A DNA stretch of 64,000 nucleotides. It comes from Sipunculus nudus (Eukaryota > Annelida > Sipuncula > Golfingiida > Sipunculidae). Positions within the stretch are counted from its first letter, which is position 1, and each line of letters opens with the position of its first letter. This document shows positions 1-11,263 of this stretch, piece by piece. Location of the stretch: positions 12,367,676 through 12,431,675 of the forward strand of contig CM049311.1 in assembly GCA_026874595.1 (NCBI GenBank), read 5' to 3'. The translations under genes and the position numbers were made by a program. The notes under the pieces were generated by a model. That model searched no databases, was not told the DNA's origin, and was given only the letters and a program-made list of their open reading frames with translations.

Positions 1-748
1 CTCTACTAAAAACGAATTTCCATTAAGGCATTGTGGGACTATTGGGACTACTTTTAGCTGTCATACTTTAAAATAAAAAAATGTGTTACATTTCTAGAAA
101 ATACATTAGATTTATAAATGTATACATGTGACTTGTGCATCCTTACACAATATACCTTATAGCGGGAAGTCCTTGCCACAAAAACACCAATACATGTTTA
201 TGTGATTTGCTTTCAGTGCCTTGAGACAATCCTTAACTTAAAGGTTGAACGGACTACAGTACCCTTTATACGATATTTATACCAAAGCCGCTTGTGTGTT
301 TTAAAGCCCCGTTGCATTGTGGGGTCTAGATTTCAATGCCGACAAACCCTAAACAGTATAGAGTGTTTAGTCTTTCGAATCCGATTCTATTCAGTGTGAA
401 TAATTAAAATCAGTGTTCTAGCAATACATGTAAACTTATAAAATATTCTAGAATAAATGTCTGTACATATGTTAATCATAGACGTTTAAAATTTGAATTA
501 ATTAGAAAATCGGTTCAGCTAATGCGTTCCTCTGCTTGTAATCACCCAACAAGCATATGGGCGCGTTTTAATAATATTTAATGTTTATAGGCAGCCATGT
601 TTACGTGCATGTTCAAGTACAGTGTCTGGTTAGTGTTTTCCTTATGTTTACAATAATAGATAAGTAGTGTTAAAATAATATTGACCTAATACAGTGTATA
701 TTCTAGACGTAAGGCTAAAAGAAAGGACAAGTTTTAACCATATAAAAT
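1..748. other. Intergenic or intronic DNA, no gene recognised
   Basis: AT-rich sequence with only short open frames and no recognisable domain. If the terminal exon at 806-1309 is real, this stretch is probably its upstream intron. Confidence 0.5.
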
Positions 749-805
749 GTGCCATCGTTGACTTATTATTTTCACAGTATTTTTTTTTACATTTTCTATT
801 CACAG

Positions 806-1309
806 CTTATTCGCAAAAGACACCTTATGGATCCAGACGGTGGTCAGTTAGACAGGACTCCAGTGTTGTCTGAGGAAAACCAACCGCAAAATGACGTGGA
901 ACTACAAATATTAGAGAGAAACCAACCACAAAATGACGTAGAAGTACACCTATTTGAGAGAAATCAACAACAAAGTGATGTAGAAGTACAGCGGTTAGAG
1001 GAACCAAGGCTAGAGACTAACTCTGTGCCCATACTGCTTGAGCGCAACGTTCGGTCTTCTGCTGACAGCTCAGTGAATGCGCTCCAAGATGGCGGGAAAT
1101 ACATTGCCAGAAAACCGGAAGAACTAAGTGGAAGCGAAAACAAAGCGTTTATACAGGAAGACGACCAACGTGAAGATAAATACAGTGACGTCGGCACAGA
1201 GCTACGGTTACGCTGGGGAGTATATTGTCATGTGGAAGACAGGGGGAGTGATATTCGCCTCGCCGGTGGTCATGTGATTAAAATCACAACACACGCGGAG
1301 GAAATGTGA
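806..1309 (+). CDS. Possible terminal coding exon with three 14-residue repeats, function unknown
   Basis: An open frame runs to the TGA at 1307-1309. A pyrimidine-rich tract ending in CACAG at 801-805 makes a good splice acceptor, so the exon would begin at 806 in phase 0 with LIRKRH. An ATG at 827 (MDPDGG) is an alternative start. The frame also stays open upstream to an ATG at 749, which would give a 186-residue protein with an aromatic hydrophobic start. The visible feature is three consecutive 14-residue units of the form E-E/R-N-Q-P/Q-Q-N/S-D-V-E followed by four variable residues. The rest is polar and acidic, which suits a cytoplasmic or disordered tail. No family was recognised and no upstream exon was found. 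It could be a chance open frame, but the in-frame repeat and good acceptor argue for coding. Confidence 0.35.
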   Translation, partial: LIRKRHLMDPDGGQLDRTPVLSEENQPQNDVELQILERNQPQNDVEVHLFERNQQQSDVEVQRLEEPRLETNSVPILLERNVRSSADSSVNALQDGGKYIARKPEELSGSENKAFIQEDDQREDKYSDVGTELRLRWGVYCHVEDRGSDIRLAGGHVIKITTHAEEM

Positions 1310-2270
1310 CTAATTTTATTGTATCTTTCGTGACTCCAAAAAGCTGGATAAATATAAATTATTTTCAACCAATATTACTGTATTCTCTGCAGACAAAGTG
1401 AGATATTTTACTACATATATCAATGGCTGTGACCTTAATGGTTCAATTAATAATTGTATATTTATAAAGCCTTCTAATAATGTCATATGAAAATCAATAC
1501 ACATACCATTTTATGTTGTGGAAGTTGTCATGAGAAACAGCAGTGATTTTGTGACATATAGTGTCCGTTCATGTATACTAACGTGTTGTCCGTTCATAAT
1601 TAACATTTATCGCCAATTCATGTTACCTCTAGGTATCCATGTCATATATTGTTCATTCATTTCATGTATTGTCGATATAATGTATTTCCATTTCATGTCA
1701 CATATTCCATTGATTTCATATATTATCTGTTCATCAAAGTTCTGCCGCTACAATGTCTAATCGTATTTTCATGTTCATAATTTATATTCGAGACAAGAAA
1801 AAAATAACACTGCAGATGCCTCATGGTTTTATTTACACTTTTACGCCATATTGTGTACTGGGACAAGGCTTGACGATGAAAATATTTAAAATCCTTTCTA
1901 ACCCCTATATTTTGTGGTATGATATATTCATTTAGAGATACAAACAAATTGTTTTGGTTCAAGTGTCTTTTTTACTACTGAGACTTTTCAGCACTGCAAG
2001 GGTGGGAATTCTAGGCTGTCAAAATCATAGCTTTTTTAATTTTTTTCATTCGACTGATCGATATATACTTTCAGTTAACAGCTCATTCCAGTTTTCATTC
2101 CATACATTTTTACCCTGTCTCTCTTGACACCCAATTCATATTTTCGTGTGTTCACATTACTGCTCTTGGTTAATCATCAGATTTAAAAAAAACCTCCTAA
2201 ATGTTTTAATATGTCTTCATTTCTTAAGTATAAAAGGCGGCACTATTAAGGATACTAAATCATTGGTTAT
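1310..2270. other. No gene recognised
   Basis: AT-rich DNA between the possible exon and the glycine-rich relic. A local run of related ATTGTTCATTTCATGT-like words (about 1560-1740) looks like a decayed short tandem repeat. Nothing else is supported. Confidence 0.4.
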
Positions 2271-2562
2271 TTATAAATTTAATGTATCAAAAGTCTCCTC
2301 CACCGCCGTCGTCCTCACCTCCGCCGCAGTCTCAGCCACCTCCACCCCAGTCTCCGCCCCAGCCGTCCCCTCCATCTCCACCCCCACAACCCCACAAAAT
2401 ATCCCTCCACCACCATCATCATGGTCATGTGAATCGTTAACATTATAAGACACGTGAGTAAAGTGATGATGTGTTACGGGACCACCCGTGACGTGGCCTC
2501 CTTTGCTGTAGCCCGTATAAGAGCAGTAAGTGCGACTTCCTTGGCCGGTCCCTCTCTTTTTC
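2271..2562 (-). pseudogene. Orphan Gly-rich tail exon, probable MOLO1-like relic
   Basis: The minus strand reads a basic, Cys/Tyr/His-containing segment (RKKRGTGQGSRTYC, later THHHF and HDHDDGGGG) that then becomes Glu/Ala/Val/Thr-rich and stops at 2271-2273. In a second frame the same DNA codes a Gly/Trp/Asp-rich stretch ending GGGGDF plus TGA at 2287-2289. GGGGDF is the ending of two of the three intact MOLO1-like genes. That second frame also carries an earlier TGA, so neither frame gives an intact Gly-rich tail. A splice acceptor (ATGCAG) puts the exon start at 2562 in the AG/G phase used by the last exon of the intact genes. No transmembrane segment or upstream exon was found. The simplest reading is a frameshifted last-exon relic. 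A separate gene with a rewritten tail remains possible. Confidence 0.35.
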
Positions 2563-2820
2563 CTGCATGTGATGTAATCCTCCCACAGCAAAGACGACCA
2601 AACCAACCAAAATTCCCGTTAGTAGTTTATTCTGGTTATCACCATTATATCTTTGCTTACCACCTTTTGGTTTTCAAATTTAGACTTTTCATGTTGGAAA
2701 AAAGTTCTGAGCTTCAAATTTTTCATGGAAAAAAGAAAAGCTGACATTATATTAATCAGTTATTGGACTATGTTCTAATGGAATTGAAGTTGCTGTATCT
2801 CTGATGAACACCACTTCCTC

Positions 2821-2823
<3 letters not shown>

Positions 2824-2872
<49 letters not shown>
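2824..2872. repeat. (GA)n microsatellite
   Basis: About 24 uninterrupted GA dinucleotides. Confidence 0.95.
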
Positions 2873-2877
<5 letters not shown>

Positions 2878-2943
2878 GCTTTCAAAGACCCAACATTTCT
2901 TTGTCGATGAAATCAAAGATCAATGTATAAGTACATTTGAATG

Positions 2944-2966
2944 GGGGGGGGGGGGGGGGGGGGGGG
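2944..2966. repeat. Poly-G tract
   Basis: Homopolymer of about 23 G. Its exact length is unreliable. Confidence 0.9.
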
Positions 2967-5900
2967 CAAGCGTAAGAGTCCGAAATCAATGATGGCTGAA
3001 ATTCTGCCATTTAAAAAATATTTAGTTCATTGGCTTGGCTTGAAAGGCTCGTTAGTATATATATGACTTCAGTGTTTTTTTTTGTTTTTTTTTTGTTTTT
3101 TTTTTTGCCGAGGATTTCATATTTGAATTAAAATTTGACTATATTCAACTGTTCTAACTAAGAAATCTTAATACATTTTAGTCGTTCGTTCCTTCCTGGA
3201 TTTGTCTTCTAAGCATGATTATCTAAAAATGTAGTTATGCTGCCCTTTGCAAAAATGTGTTAGGAAATTGTTAAAGGTCCAAAATCGAAGATGGCCGATC
3301 TCAAAGAATTACCCTTTTTCAATAGTTTTGTTTGCATCACTGTTCGGTGGCGTGCTTGTTCATTCTGATTGTGTTAAAATTATACTCGATGTCAAATTGG
3401 TGAACTGACCAAGTTTGATTAATATAATCCGAATTGTCACTGGATTATAGCTCACAAGGTCCCTTTTTTAATTTGTCTTATGGCGTTTTCAAAAAATAAA
3501 TGTTTACGAATAAACCAACATAAAAAGCGTGTGCTAAGTACATAGCGGTCTATCAGAGGCAAAAAGTTGAATGTTCGTGGTTGATGAGAAATGAAATGGT
3601 ATAACGGTGTTTACTATAAGCTTATACTAGTAATATTTTGAATATACTAGAGGTTAGAGTTCGTGTCTACTTCAAGTCACGGCCTATTAAAAGCAGAGTC
3701 AAAGTAATAGCCAAAGTTTTGATATTTTTGCCATAAAATATGAAATCTCTTTAATTCAAGAGGTGATGCAAACCAAACTAAAGAAAAAAAATAAAGTAGA
3801 AAAACAAGAGGGCGCAGACCTCCGGCAATTCAGCTTATCACCTCCATAAGGCTTTGTCATCGTCAAAAATGCAGAATTTCTCTTAAAAACATTACTGGAT
3901 TCAGATGGTGAACCGGATCACCCTAAAATTTAATAAATTGTTGCTGGTATCAATGCTTAGCAATCCTGAAAATTTTATCAGAATTCGTTAAATTCTCTTT
4001 GAGTAAGGTTGCTAACAGACCAACAGACAGACAACGCCGGAAAAAATTATCCCCGCCCCATGGCGGAGGTAAAAAAATGTAGCCATGTTGTAAATCCTGG
4101 TCTAATGAGGGTCTAAGAGGGTCGCCAAAGCTAAATTGTTAAATAAAACCTCAATTAAAGACAAATGCACTGACCTTCGCTCTTCAACGTCAGAGAAATG
4201 TTCAAGATTATAAAACTTACTTGGCGGTCGGTCCTCAAAATTACAAGAATGACATCATCCCTACAATCACTGAAGCTCCACTTTATGTCACGAAGATACC
4301 TTGCAAATATTTCGGTGTAGTTTTTTCTTCTTTTTCCTTCAAGTCACAGGACCTCTGGAGAGATAAAATATTTGATGATCATTTAAATTGTTTTTATTTT
4401 ATCCTGTTTTTAGGGGCTAACGTATTTCCATGTAATCCATGTCTACCTTCCTTGTCTAAGGTAATTGGAGGTAAATCATTTTTCCGTTGTTATATCACTA
4501 TAAACAAGTATCCATTTTCTGTATTGATGTTCTAGAAGATATCCGATTGCTAATTACGAATTCCCACTATATATCTCTTTTGCAACATACAGTAAAGCGC
4601 TACCTGACCTTCTTATATATCGCCTATAGATGTAACAGTTCAAAGTTGTTACCGGGTAAGTTTTGCAAAATACACGAATACCGAATATTTCCCACCGCTG
4701 ATAGAAACTATACAATACTTTGCTATCGCTGTAATAAAATAAAATCCTTATAAATCAACAAAAGCATATAAATGTACATGAAAAAGAAATGTGAAACTTA
4801 TAATGTTAATTATAACACATGAGGAGTCAATCTAACCCGCGGAAAATGCCTCAGAAAATGTCTTCATTATTCATTACAGTCATACCGTAGTCTGCACAGC
4901 GCCATCTGGTGTCCATTTAATGAAATATAACGGATGAGACATTTACAGTAGGTAATCCCTTTGTGAATATTCAAGGACTTCGAACGTTTTTAGCTCAGTG
5001 AGAGAAAATATTGTTAAAGCTCCCTTTAAAGAAAACGAGGGACATTTAAATCTTCTAAATCATGCTGACGTTAATTCTAGATGGCGCTCAGAAACAAAAG
5101 CGGTATTACTGTAAATAATAAAGCTCTTGTGCCAGTATAAAATAATGATTGCTAAGTCATGGCATATGTTTAACATACAGCCCAGGTGCCTGGCATTAAA
5201 CAAGCTTCACGTATTTTCACTAAAGCGGGTCGTATCTGGTTTTCTGAGTTATAGACGGATTCCTACCAAATGTGGTAATGTCAGAATAAAATTAAAGAAT
5301 AGCAAGACGATGTACGCCTTCCTCAGAGAAAATTAGCAAGAAAGTCGCGGGTGTCGTATTAAATTTAGAATTTTTAAAAACGCAAAATGCTATCGTAAAT
5401 CCTTAGAGATTCAAAAAATGTTCAACGAATTGTTCAGCCGTTTTTGTCAATAAAATTCCTCGGAATCATATCATTTTCTGCGATTGTTCAACGATTATGT
5501 TAAGTACGTTAAACTTATACCCTTTGTCCCAGCTGGTTGCACGAATTTTGGGACCGTACGTCCCCTGCGAATTGTAGGTGCCATGGAGGCCGTGGTGGCC
5601 GTAGAGGTATAGGATAAGCCCACGTCACAACCGGCCGTATCGGCTCCTAGGGCATGTTTACGTCCAAATTTACGAAGAATCTCACTTACCACGCAGGACG
5701 CCTTGCGAAATTTCTAGGTCGTAGACAGCCCGTAAGGAACGGAGGATGTTGGACAGCTGTATTCAGCAGGCAAGTAGCACATGCACCCTCATTGCGTGCG
5801 ATGTTGCGTCTTAGACCACGAATTTTCTTCCCATGGTACCTTAAAAATTAAACGTGTCACTTGCGAACATCTTTCGTACTTCTTGCGGGTGGAGCAAGTT

Positions 5901-6992
5901 ACACTTACGCCTCGTTGTTCGCAGAGAATTCGTAGAATCTGTTGGACATGCCCAAAATCCTCCGTACGTGTTTTAGGGGCTGTCTACGTCCTCGGAATTT
6001 CGTAACAGAGATAAGTTAAAATATATTGTGTTTGTTATATTGTGTTTGTTTATTCACATTACTTCTTCCGCCTACAGGAACTTATTAATGAAGATGGTAT
6101 TTAAATTAACCATTTATAATTTACTAATTCATTATTACTAACGCTCAATGAGGGCCAGTTTTATCCGCCCAGTTTCGGATTGGAAATACGCTCAGTACAA
6201 GTGGCTTTAATTAAGTTCCGATGTAAACAGGCGTATTAAAAAAAGGCAGAGTGCGGATTCCAACGTTAAACACAACGAATTCAGCCGGACCTAATCAAGA
6301 CATGTTACTCTGTTATATATTGTTAGAAATCTCAAGCCCGCCATCTTATCTTTACAATGCACCATAAAACATCAGGGGCTATATAATAGTGTATATGCAG
6401 GCATTCAGATGTCTAGTGCTGAGAGCTCAGGGCATTGCTCAGAGTCACGACGGAAAATTAATAAGATTTCTCTGCATTTTATGATTTAGTTTTTTAAAAC
6501 TTTAAGTTTCCGAATAAGAAATTAAATCTATACACACACAAGAACCCCCCCCCCCCCCCTCATATGTAAGCAAAATACCAATATACTTCTGAATCAATTT
6601 AAAATATAAAACTGATATTACCTTTACATAATTTCATCAGTTTATGCAGGGAACATCAGTTTAAACCAGATGTCTGCAGTCGCCAACAATTTAAAGGGGT
6701 AATCTTTTACTTATGACTATTACTCTGACCAATGTGAAGTTAGGAAAAACAGCCGCACTGCATGGAGAACCGGTACACACGGGGACAGAGCCTAGGTATG
6801 ATGGAGGATAGGCTTTAGATTGTACAACTATGGATATGTCATTCATGACTGTCACTCAGACCAAAGGTCAAGTTGTTTTTTTAATCAGCCATATTTGAGA
6901 TCCAGTGCAGACACCAGTAGAACTGAGCGATAATGAGTGAAGAACCATGGGATGTACAGCCGTGGACGTAAGGTCAAGGTAAATATAAATGC

Positions 6993-6996
<4 letters not shown>

Positions 6997-7056
<60 letters not shown>

Positions 7057-7271
7057 CATAATTTGTATTGTTCACATTGCGTAAATTCCATACATCGCGG
7101 TGATAGTGCTCTACCATATGGGAGCATTTATAAATAATTAAAGTACGGTTAGTTTGACTTCATCAGTTTGTGCGACAGATCTGTTTCGTTAGAGCAGCAT
7201 TCAAGCCGGCTCACTCTTCAGGTTCAAACTGAAGTGATCAGATATCTGTACAAACTGGAGTGATCCTATAT

Positions 7272-7357
<86 letters not shown>
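6997..7357. repeat. Two (TA)n microsatellites
   Basis: Long TA runs at about 6997-7052 and 7267-7357, separated by about 215 bp of ordinary sequence. They create long Tyr/Ile open frames on both strands that are not genes. Confidence 0.95.
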
Positions 7358-7359
<2 letters not shown>

Positions 7360-7693
7360 GATAAAAGTGTCTGCCGCATTTTCAAACTTTTGATTCGGTC
7401 GTCGGAAATTCTTGGCCCATGATCCCATTTCTGTCACCCCGGTACGATGTACGCTCTGACCTCCCCGCCCCCTCAAATGAACAATGAATTATTGCTCGAA
7501 ATGTGTGGCTGGTTATCAGTTGTTCTATATAGTGCGTGCCCTCCCACAACGTGTCCGAGGCTGTCCATATTCTCATGAGAGGGCAGCCATTAATTGTCTA
7601 ATGAACCATGAAGCCGAGGACAATAAGCCAGACCAGATACGTAGAGAGCCGCAACCTGATATTATACCGCACTTCAGTTTACATTTACCAACC

Positions 7694-9081
7694 TGTTACA
7701 CGTGCTCTATTATGTGACACGGGAGTATCTCGTGTTGTTGCTACATTCCGTACTGGTTGAACTCTCGTTGTCATGTGGGCCTTGAGTTTTCACGCTTGGT
7801 CGTGGGTCACGTGATTAGCCTGGTATGTGTGGAGATACACAGCGCTGTTCTTTCTAGAGAACTCCTGAAACATGTGTTTGGCCAGACCTTATAGACTGTT
7901 CGAGAAGTAGAAGGTTCCTAGCTTAGGGTGTGAAGGTATATAAAGGGCTATTTTTTAGAACCGGGGGGGGGGGGGGGCAGCAGAGCAGATACCAGCGGAC
8001 GCAGAAGCGTGTGTCAGATTCTAAGACCTTATCCGAAGGATGCGGCAATTATAGATTTTTCAAGAACTTTCCTGGATTTTATACATTGGACTTCAGTTTA
8101 CTTTCTATGTTGTTGCTAGACAGAATATCCGTCTCTATATAGAGACGGAGAGCACTGCATGCATTTTGGTGGTGCCCTGGCTGATATTACTAAATCTCCT
8201 TCCTCTGTCCACATAACATAACGTAATCTAGCTACCATACTCTTAACAACGACTCCTTACTTGTTTTCTTGCTCAGATAAGAAAATGAAACATATAATCA
8301 AAGTGCAAAGTTAAGAAGCGATGCTCGCAGGTTTCTAACCAAACATGACATGGTGCTTTAGGGTCAAGGACGCAGGGAGAAGCCAGTTTTCAAAGTCCTT
8401 TTTCTGATTGGCTGTTAGGTGTCAGGCTCACCCAACATGGAAATCCAAGCATAAAATTTACTGCCTCGTCCCTGAAATAGTACCTACCATCTAGTGACTA
8501 ATACAGAAAGTGCAAGCAAACAATGGGTCCAAGCGGGTCCAGTAGCCACCTCCAAATTTTCGTGTTTTTACTTATAAGAAATGGTTCACACACCCAGGTA
8601 AAGACCCACGTTTGTTTATTTTAAGCTAATTATATGATTTATCTCAAAATCTGTGTCCTCGCTCGCACACCAATATTTTCAATAGAGTGCTCGTAAGCCT
8701 CACTGGGGAGGCTTACCAAGTAGGCTATGTTGTTGCAAGAACTTTTCACTGGACTGTCATTCTCCGAGAGTTTACATTCAAAGGACTTATTTTGGTGACA
8801 CTGTTGGTATCAAGGTATTGTAGCATTATCTTTCTCTGATTGTATTGACTTGTTGCTATACCGCTGTTTCACTGTAAATTGTATTGATTTAGTGTATTGT
8901 ATTGTTAGGGTTGTTTTAGGAATAAATTATAGTTATTTGTTAACAAAAAACCACTGACTTCTTTGTTCATTCCCCTAGACTTTTCCCGCTGCCTAGTGTT
9001 ACAGAATCTGATTTTTTATCTCCATTACAAAATGTGTGTTCATCACGCATACGTGATCTGTTTATATTTGGTTCCGTAACA
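7694..9081 (+). repeat. 5' LTR, interrupted by a 608-bp insertion
   Basis: Aligns with the 3' LTR on both sides of 8117-8724. It includes a TATATAA promoter-like site near 7937, a poly-G run after it, and an AATAAA near 8922. Confidence 0.85.
8117..8724. mobile_element. 608-bp nested insertion with a hairpin near each end and a 12-bp duplication
   Basis: Absent from the 3' LTR. It is bounded by identical 12-bp copies of CTATGTTGTTGC at 8105-8116 and 8725-8736. Twelve bases in from the left edge is the perfect 20-bp palindrome CCGTCTCTATATAGAGACGG (8129-8148). Eight bases before the right edge is a 9-bp stem, GTAAGCCTC/GAGGCTTAC (8693-8701 and 8708-8716). The two ends are not inverted copies of each other. 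There is no poly-A tail and no open frame of note. I cannot assign it to a named superfamily. Confidence 0.7.
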
Positions 9082-9087
9082 TAAAAT

Positions 9088-9106
9088 TGGGGGCTCTCGT
9101 CGGGAT
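9088..9106 (+). other. Primer-binding-site-like sequence
   Basis: TGGGGGCTCTCGTCGGGAT lies six bases after the 5' LTR end. It closely resembles the tRNA-Pro-type primer site TGGGGGCTCGTCCGGGAT known from LTR elements, with the CTC and CG steps altered. The primer assignment rests on that resemblance. Confidence 0.6.
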
Positions 9107-9249
9107 GCTTAATAATTTTCAAATTTATTAGGCCTTGACCTGGACACATTGTTTTATCATACCTTGTTTACAAGATTACGTATTGTTAACAGTACATTGT
9201 TTACAGGATTTATCTCAGTGGTGTTTTGTTATTGTTTTAACATCTTAAC

Positions 9250-9769
9250 ATGGCAGATTTCAAACCTTTGACTAATTTGTTAAAGAAAAAACAAAAGTTT
9301 GTATGGAATGTTCAGTGTGAAAATGCATTTCAGAATTTGAAAGCCATTCTGCAAAGTTCACCGGTTTTAGCAGCTCCAGACTTTTCTGTACCTTTAAAGT
9401 TAGCTGAAGATGCTAGTGATACTGGTGCTGGTGTTGTGTTGTTACAAGAAGGCAATGATGGCATAGATCATCCAATTTGTTATTTCTCAAGAAAGTTTAA
9501 TGCAAACCAGAAAAGCTACTCCACTATTGAAAAAAGAATGTTTAGCTTTGATTTTGGCGTTGCAACATTTTGAAGTTTATGTTACTTCATCAGTCAGGCC
9601 TATCATTGTCTTCAGTGATCACAATCCCCTCACGTTCATGAACACGTTGAAGTGTAAAAAACAAAGATTGTTGAGATTGAGTTTGTTCTTACGGGATTAC
9701 AATCTTGATACCATGCACATTAAAGGGAAAGACAATGTACTTGCTGATTGCTTATCGAGATGTTTATGA
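9250..9769 (+). pseudogene. Ty3/gypsy RT C-terminus plus RNase H, frameshifted
   Basis: The first frame (to 9573) reads PLTNLLKK, typical of the end of the gypsy reverse transcriptase. It continues into RNase H with LAEDASDTGAGVVLLQE and ICYFSRKFNANQKSYSTIEK. At an A-run around 9530-9535 the homology moves to another frame, which continues with CLALILALQHFEVY, the DHNPLTF motif and GKDNVLADCLSR, and stops at 9769. The region upstream of the ATG is deleted, so there is no YxDD catalytic core. It is a dead fragment on the same strand as the LTRs. Confidence 0.9.
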
Positions 9770-9891
9770 AATGTTGTAAACAAGATGTTTATGTAATGTT
9801 ATAGATAAGATGATTTTGAGATGTTGTAAAACTTTTAGTGATTGTGATCGCAAAAAGAAAGTTTTTCCGTGAAAACTTTCTTTTTTCTTAC

Positions 9892-9902
9892 AGGAGGGGG
9901 AG
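9892..9902 (+). other. Polypurine tract
   Basis: AGGAGGGGGAG directly abuts the 3' LTR, the expected plus-strand priming site. Confidence 0.75.
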
Positions 9903-10654
9903 TGTTACAGGTGCTCTATTATCAGACACGGGCGTAACTCGTGTTGTTTTTACATTCCGTACTGGTTGAACTCTCGTCATGTGGGCCTTGAGTTTTCACG
10001 CTTGATCGTGGGTCACGTGATTAGCCTGGTATGTGTGGAGATACACAGCGCTGTTCTTTCTAGAGAATTCCTGAAACATGTGTTTGGCCAGACCTTATAG
10101 AAGTAGAAGGTTCCTGGCTTAGGGTGTGAAGGTATATAAAGGGCTGTTTTTTTAGAACCAGGGGGGAGACAGCAGAGCGGTTACCAGCGGACGCAGAAGC
10201 GTGTGTCAGATTCTAAGACTTTATCCAAAGGATGCGGCAATTATAGATTTTTCAAGAACTTTTCTGGATTTTATACATTGGACTTCAGTTTACTTTCTGT
10301 GTTGTTGCAAGAACTTTTCACTGGACTGTCATTCTCCGAGAGTTTACATTCAAAGGACTTATTTTGGTGACACTGTTGGTATCAAGATATTGAACAATTA
10401 TCCTTCTCTGATTGTATCGACTTGTTGCTATACCGCTGTTTCACTGTATAATTGTATTGATTTAGTGTATTGTATTGTTAGGGTTGTTTTAGGAATAAAT
10501 TATAGTTATTTGTTAACAAAACACAACTGACTTCTTTATTCATTCCCCTAGACATTTCCCGCTGCCTAGTGTTACAGAATCTGATTTTTTATCTCCATTA
10601 CAAAATTTGTGTTCATCACGCATACGTGATCTGTTTATATCAGGTTCCGTTACA
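9903..10654 (+). repeat. 3' LTR (752 bp)
   Basis: TGTTAC...GTTACA. A TATATAAA at 10133-10140 and an AATAAA at 10494-10499 mark probable transcription start and polyadenylation regions. Confidence 0.88.
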
Positions 10655-10806
10655 CAACCCTAGGTTCATATTCGACAAATATATAACGTGAATAATCTTC
10701 TGGCTTTGCCTTAGTACACGATTATATTAACTTCAGAAGATAGACTCGTCCTATAAATACGGTTTTATTTAGCAGCCTGTAAAACAAGCGAGACCTTGTT
10801 TATTGA

Positions 10807-11263
10807 GGGCCCAGACACACCAGGGATACGACCGGTTACCACTACATACGACCATGGACAATCACAAGACGGTCCTACGACAGGTCGATGATGATCGTTG
10901 ATGGTCGCTAACAATCGCAGGAGGGAAATCGGTCGTAAAGCGGATTTTGTTTCTGTAACATTACAAAACCGATCTGCGACTGGTGTGGCCGTGGGTGGTC
11001 GTAACTAATCGTATAAGTTATCTTTAAACGGTGGCAGACCAACCTTGCCTCTTCAACAGTAAGACAATCGCACGACCGCATACGGCAAATCGCAAGAAGT
11101 TGGGATGACAAATCGCAGGTGGTCACTGGTGGTTGTGCAATGTTCGTGCGATAGCTGTGACCGCAGCTGTTTTAGCCTACACAGTCGCAGTCAGTCGCCA
11201 CGCCCGCCTGTTTTCTGTTTTGGCACGGTCGCAGGTGATCGTCGCTAAGGTGTGACTGGGCCC
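10807..11263. mobile_element. 457-bp non-autonomous element with GGGCCCAG termini
   Basis: The ends are imperfect inverted repeats, GGGCCCAGACACACC on the left and GGGCCCAGTCACACC as the complement of the right end. A 3-bp direct repeat TGA flanks them (10804-10806 and 11264-11266). The interior is rich in short CGAC/GTCG words on both strands. A 3-bp duplication and GG-starting termini would fit a Harbinger-like element; that is inference. No coding capacity. Confidence 0.65.

Larger units (their letters stand above)
2607..6996. other. Gene-free stretch with low-complexity tracts
   Basis: No coding region is supported. It contains a (GA)n tract, a poly-G tract and a T-rich tract near 3076-3104. 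A stretch at about 3808-4072 begins with GACCTCCGG and ends with GGCGGAGGT and may be a decayed dispersed repeat. A CpG-richer block at about 5500-6010 has no recognisable product. Confidence 0.5.
7694..10654 (+). mobile_element. Degenerate Ty3/gypsy LTR retrotransposon with target duplication
   Basis: Two related LTRs begin TGTTAC and end GTAACA or GTTACA. The element is flanked by a perfect 5-bp duplication CAACC at 7689-7693 and 10655-10659. Only about 820 bp of internal sequence remain (9082-9902): a primer-binding-like site, the end of the reverse transcriptase, an RNase H region and a polypurine tract. Gag, protease, most of the reverse transcriptase and integrase are gone. The LTRs differ by many substitutions and small indels, so this is not a recent insertion. 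The 5' LTR is longer because it holds a second insertion at 8117-8724. Confidence 0.9.

Noticed and set aside
5495-6005. Overlapping open frames in a CpG-richer block
   Set aside because: No family motif and no coherent exon borders.
6868-7476. Tyr/Ile-rich open frames
   Set aside because: Produced by TA microsatellites on both strands.
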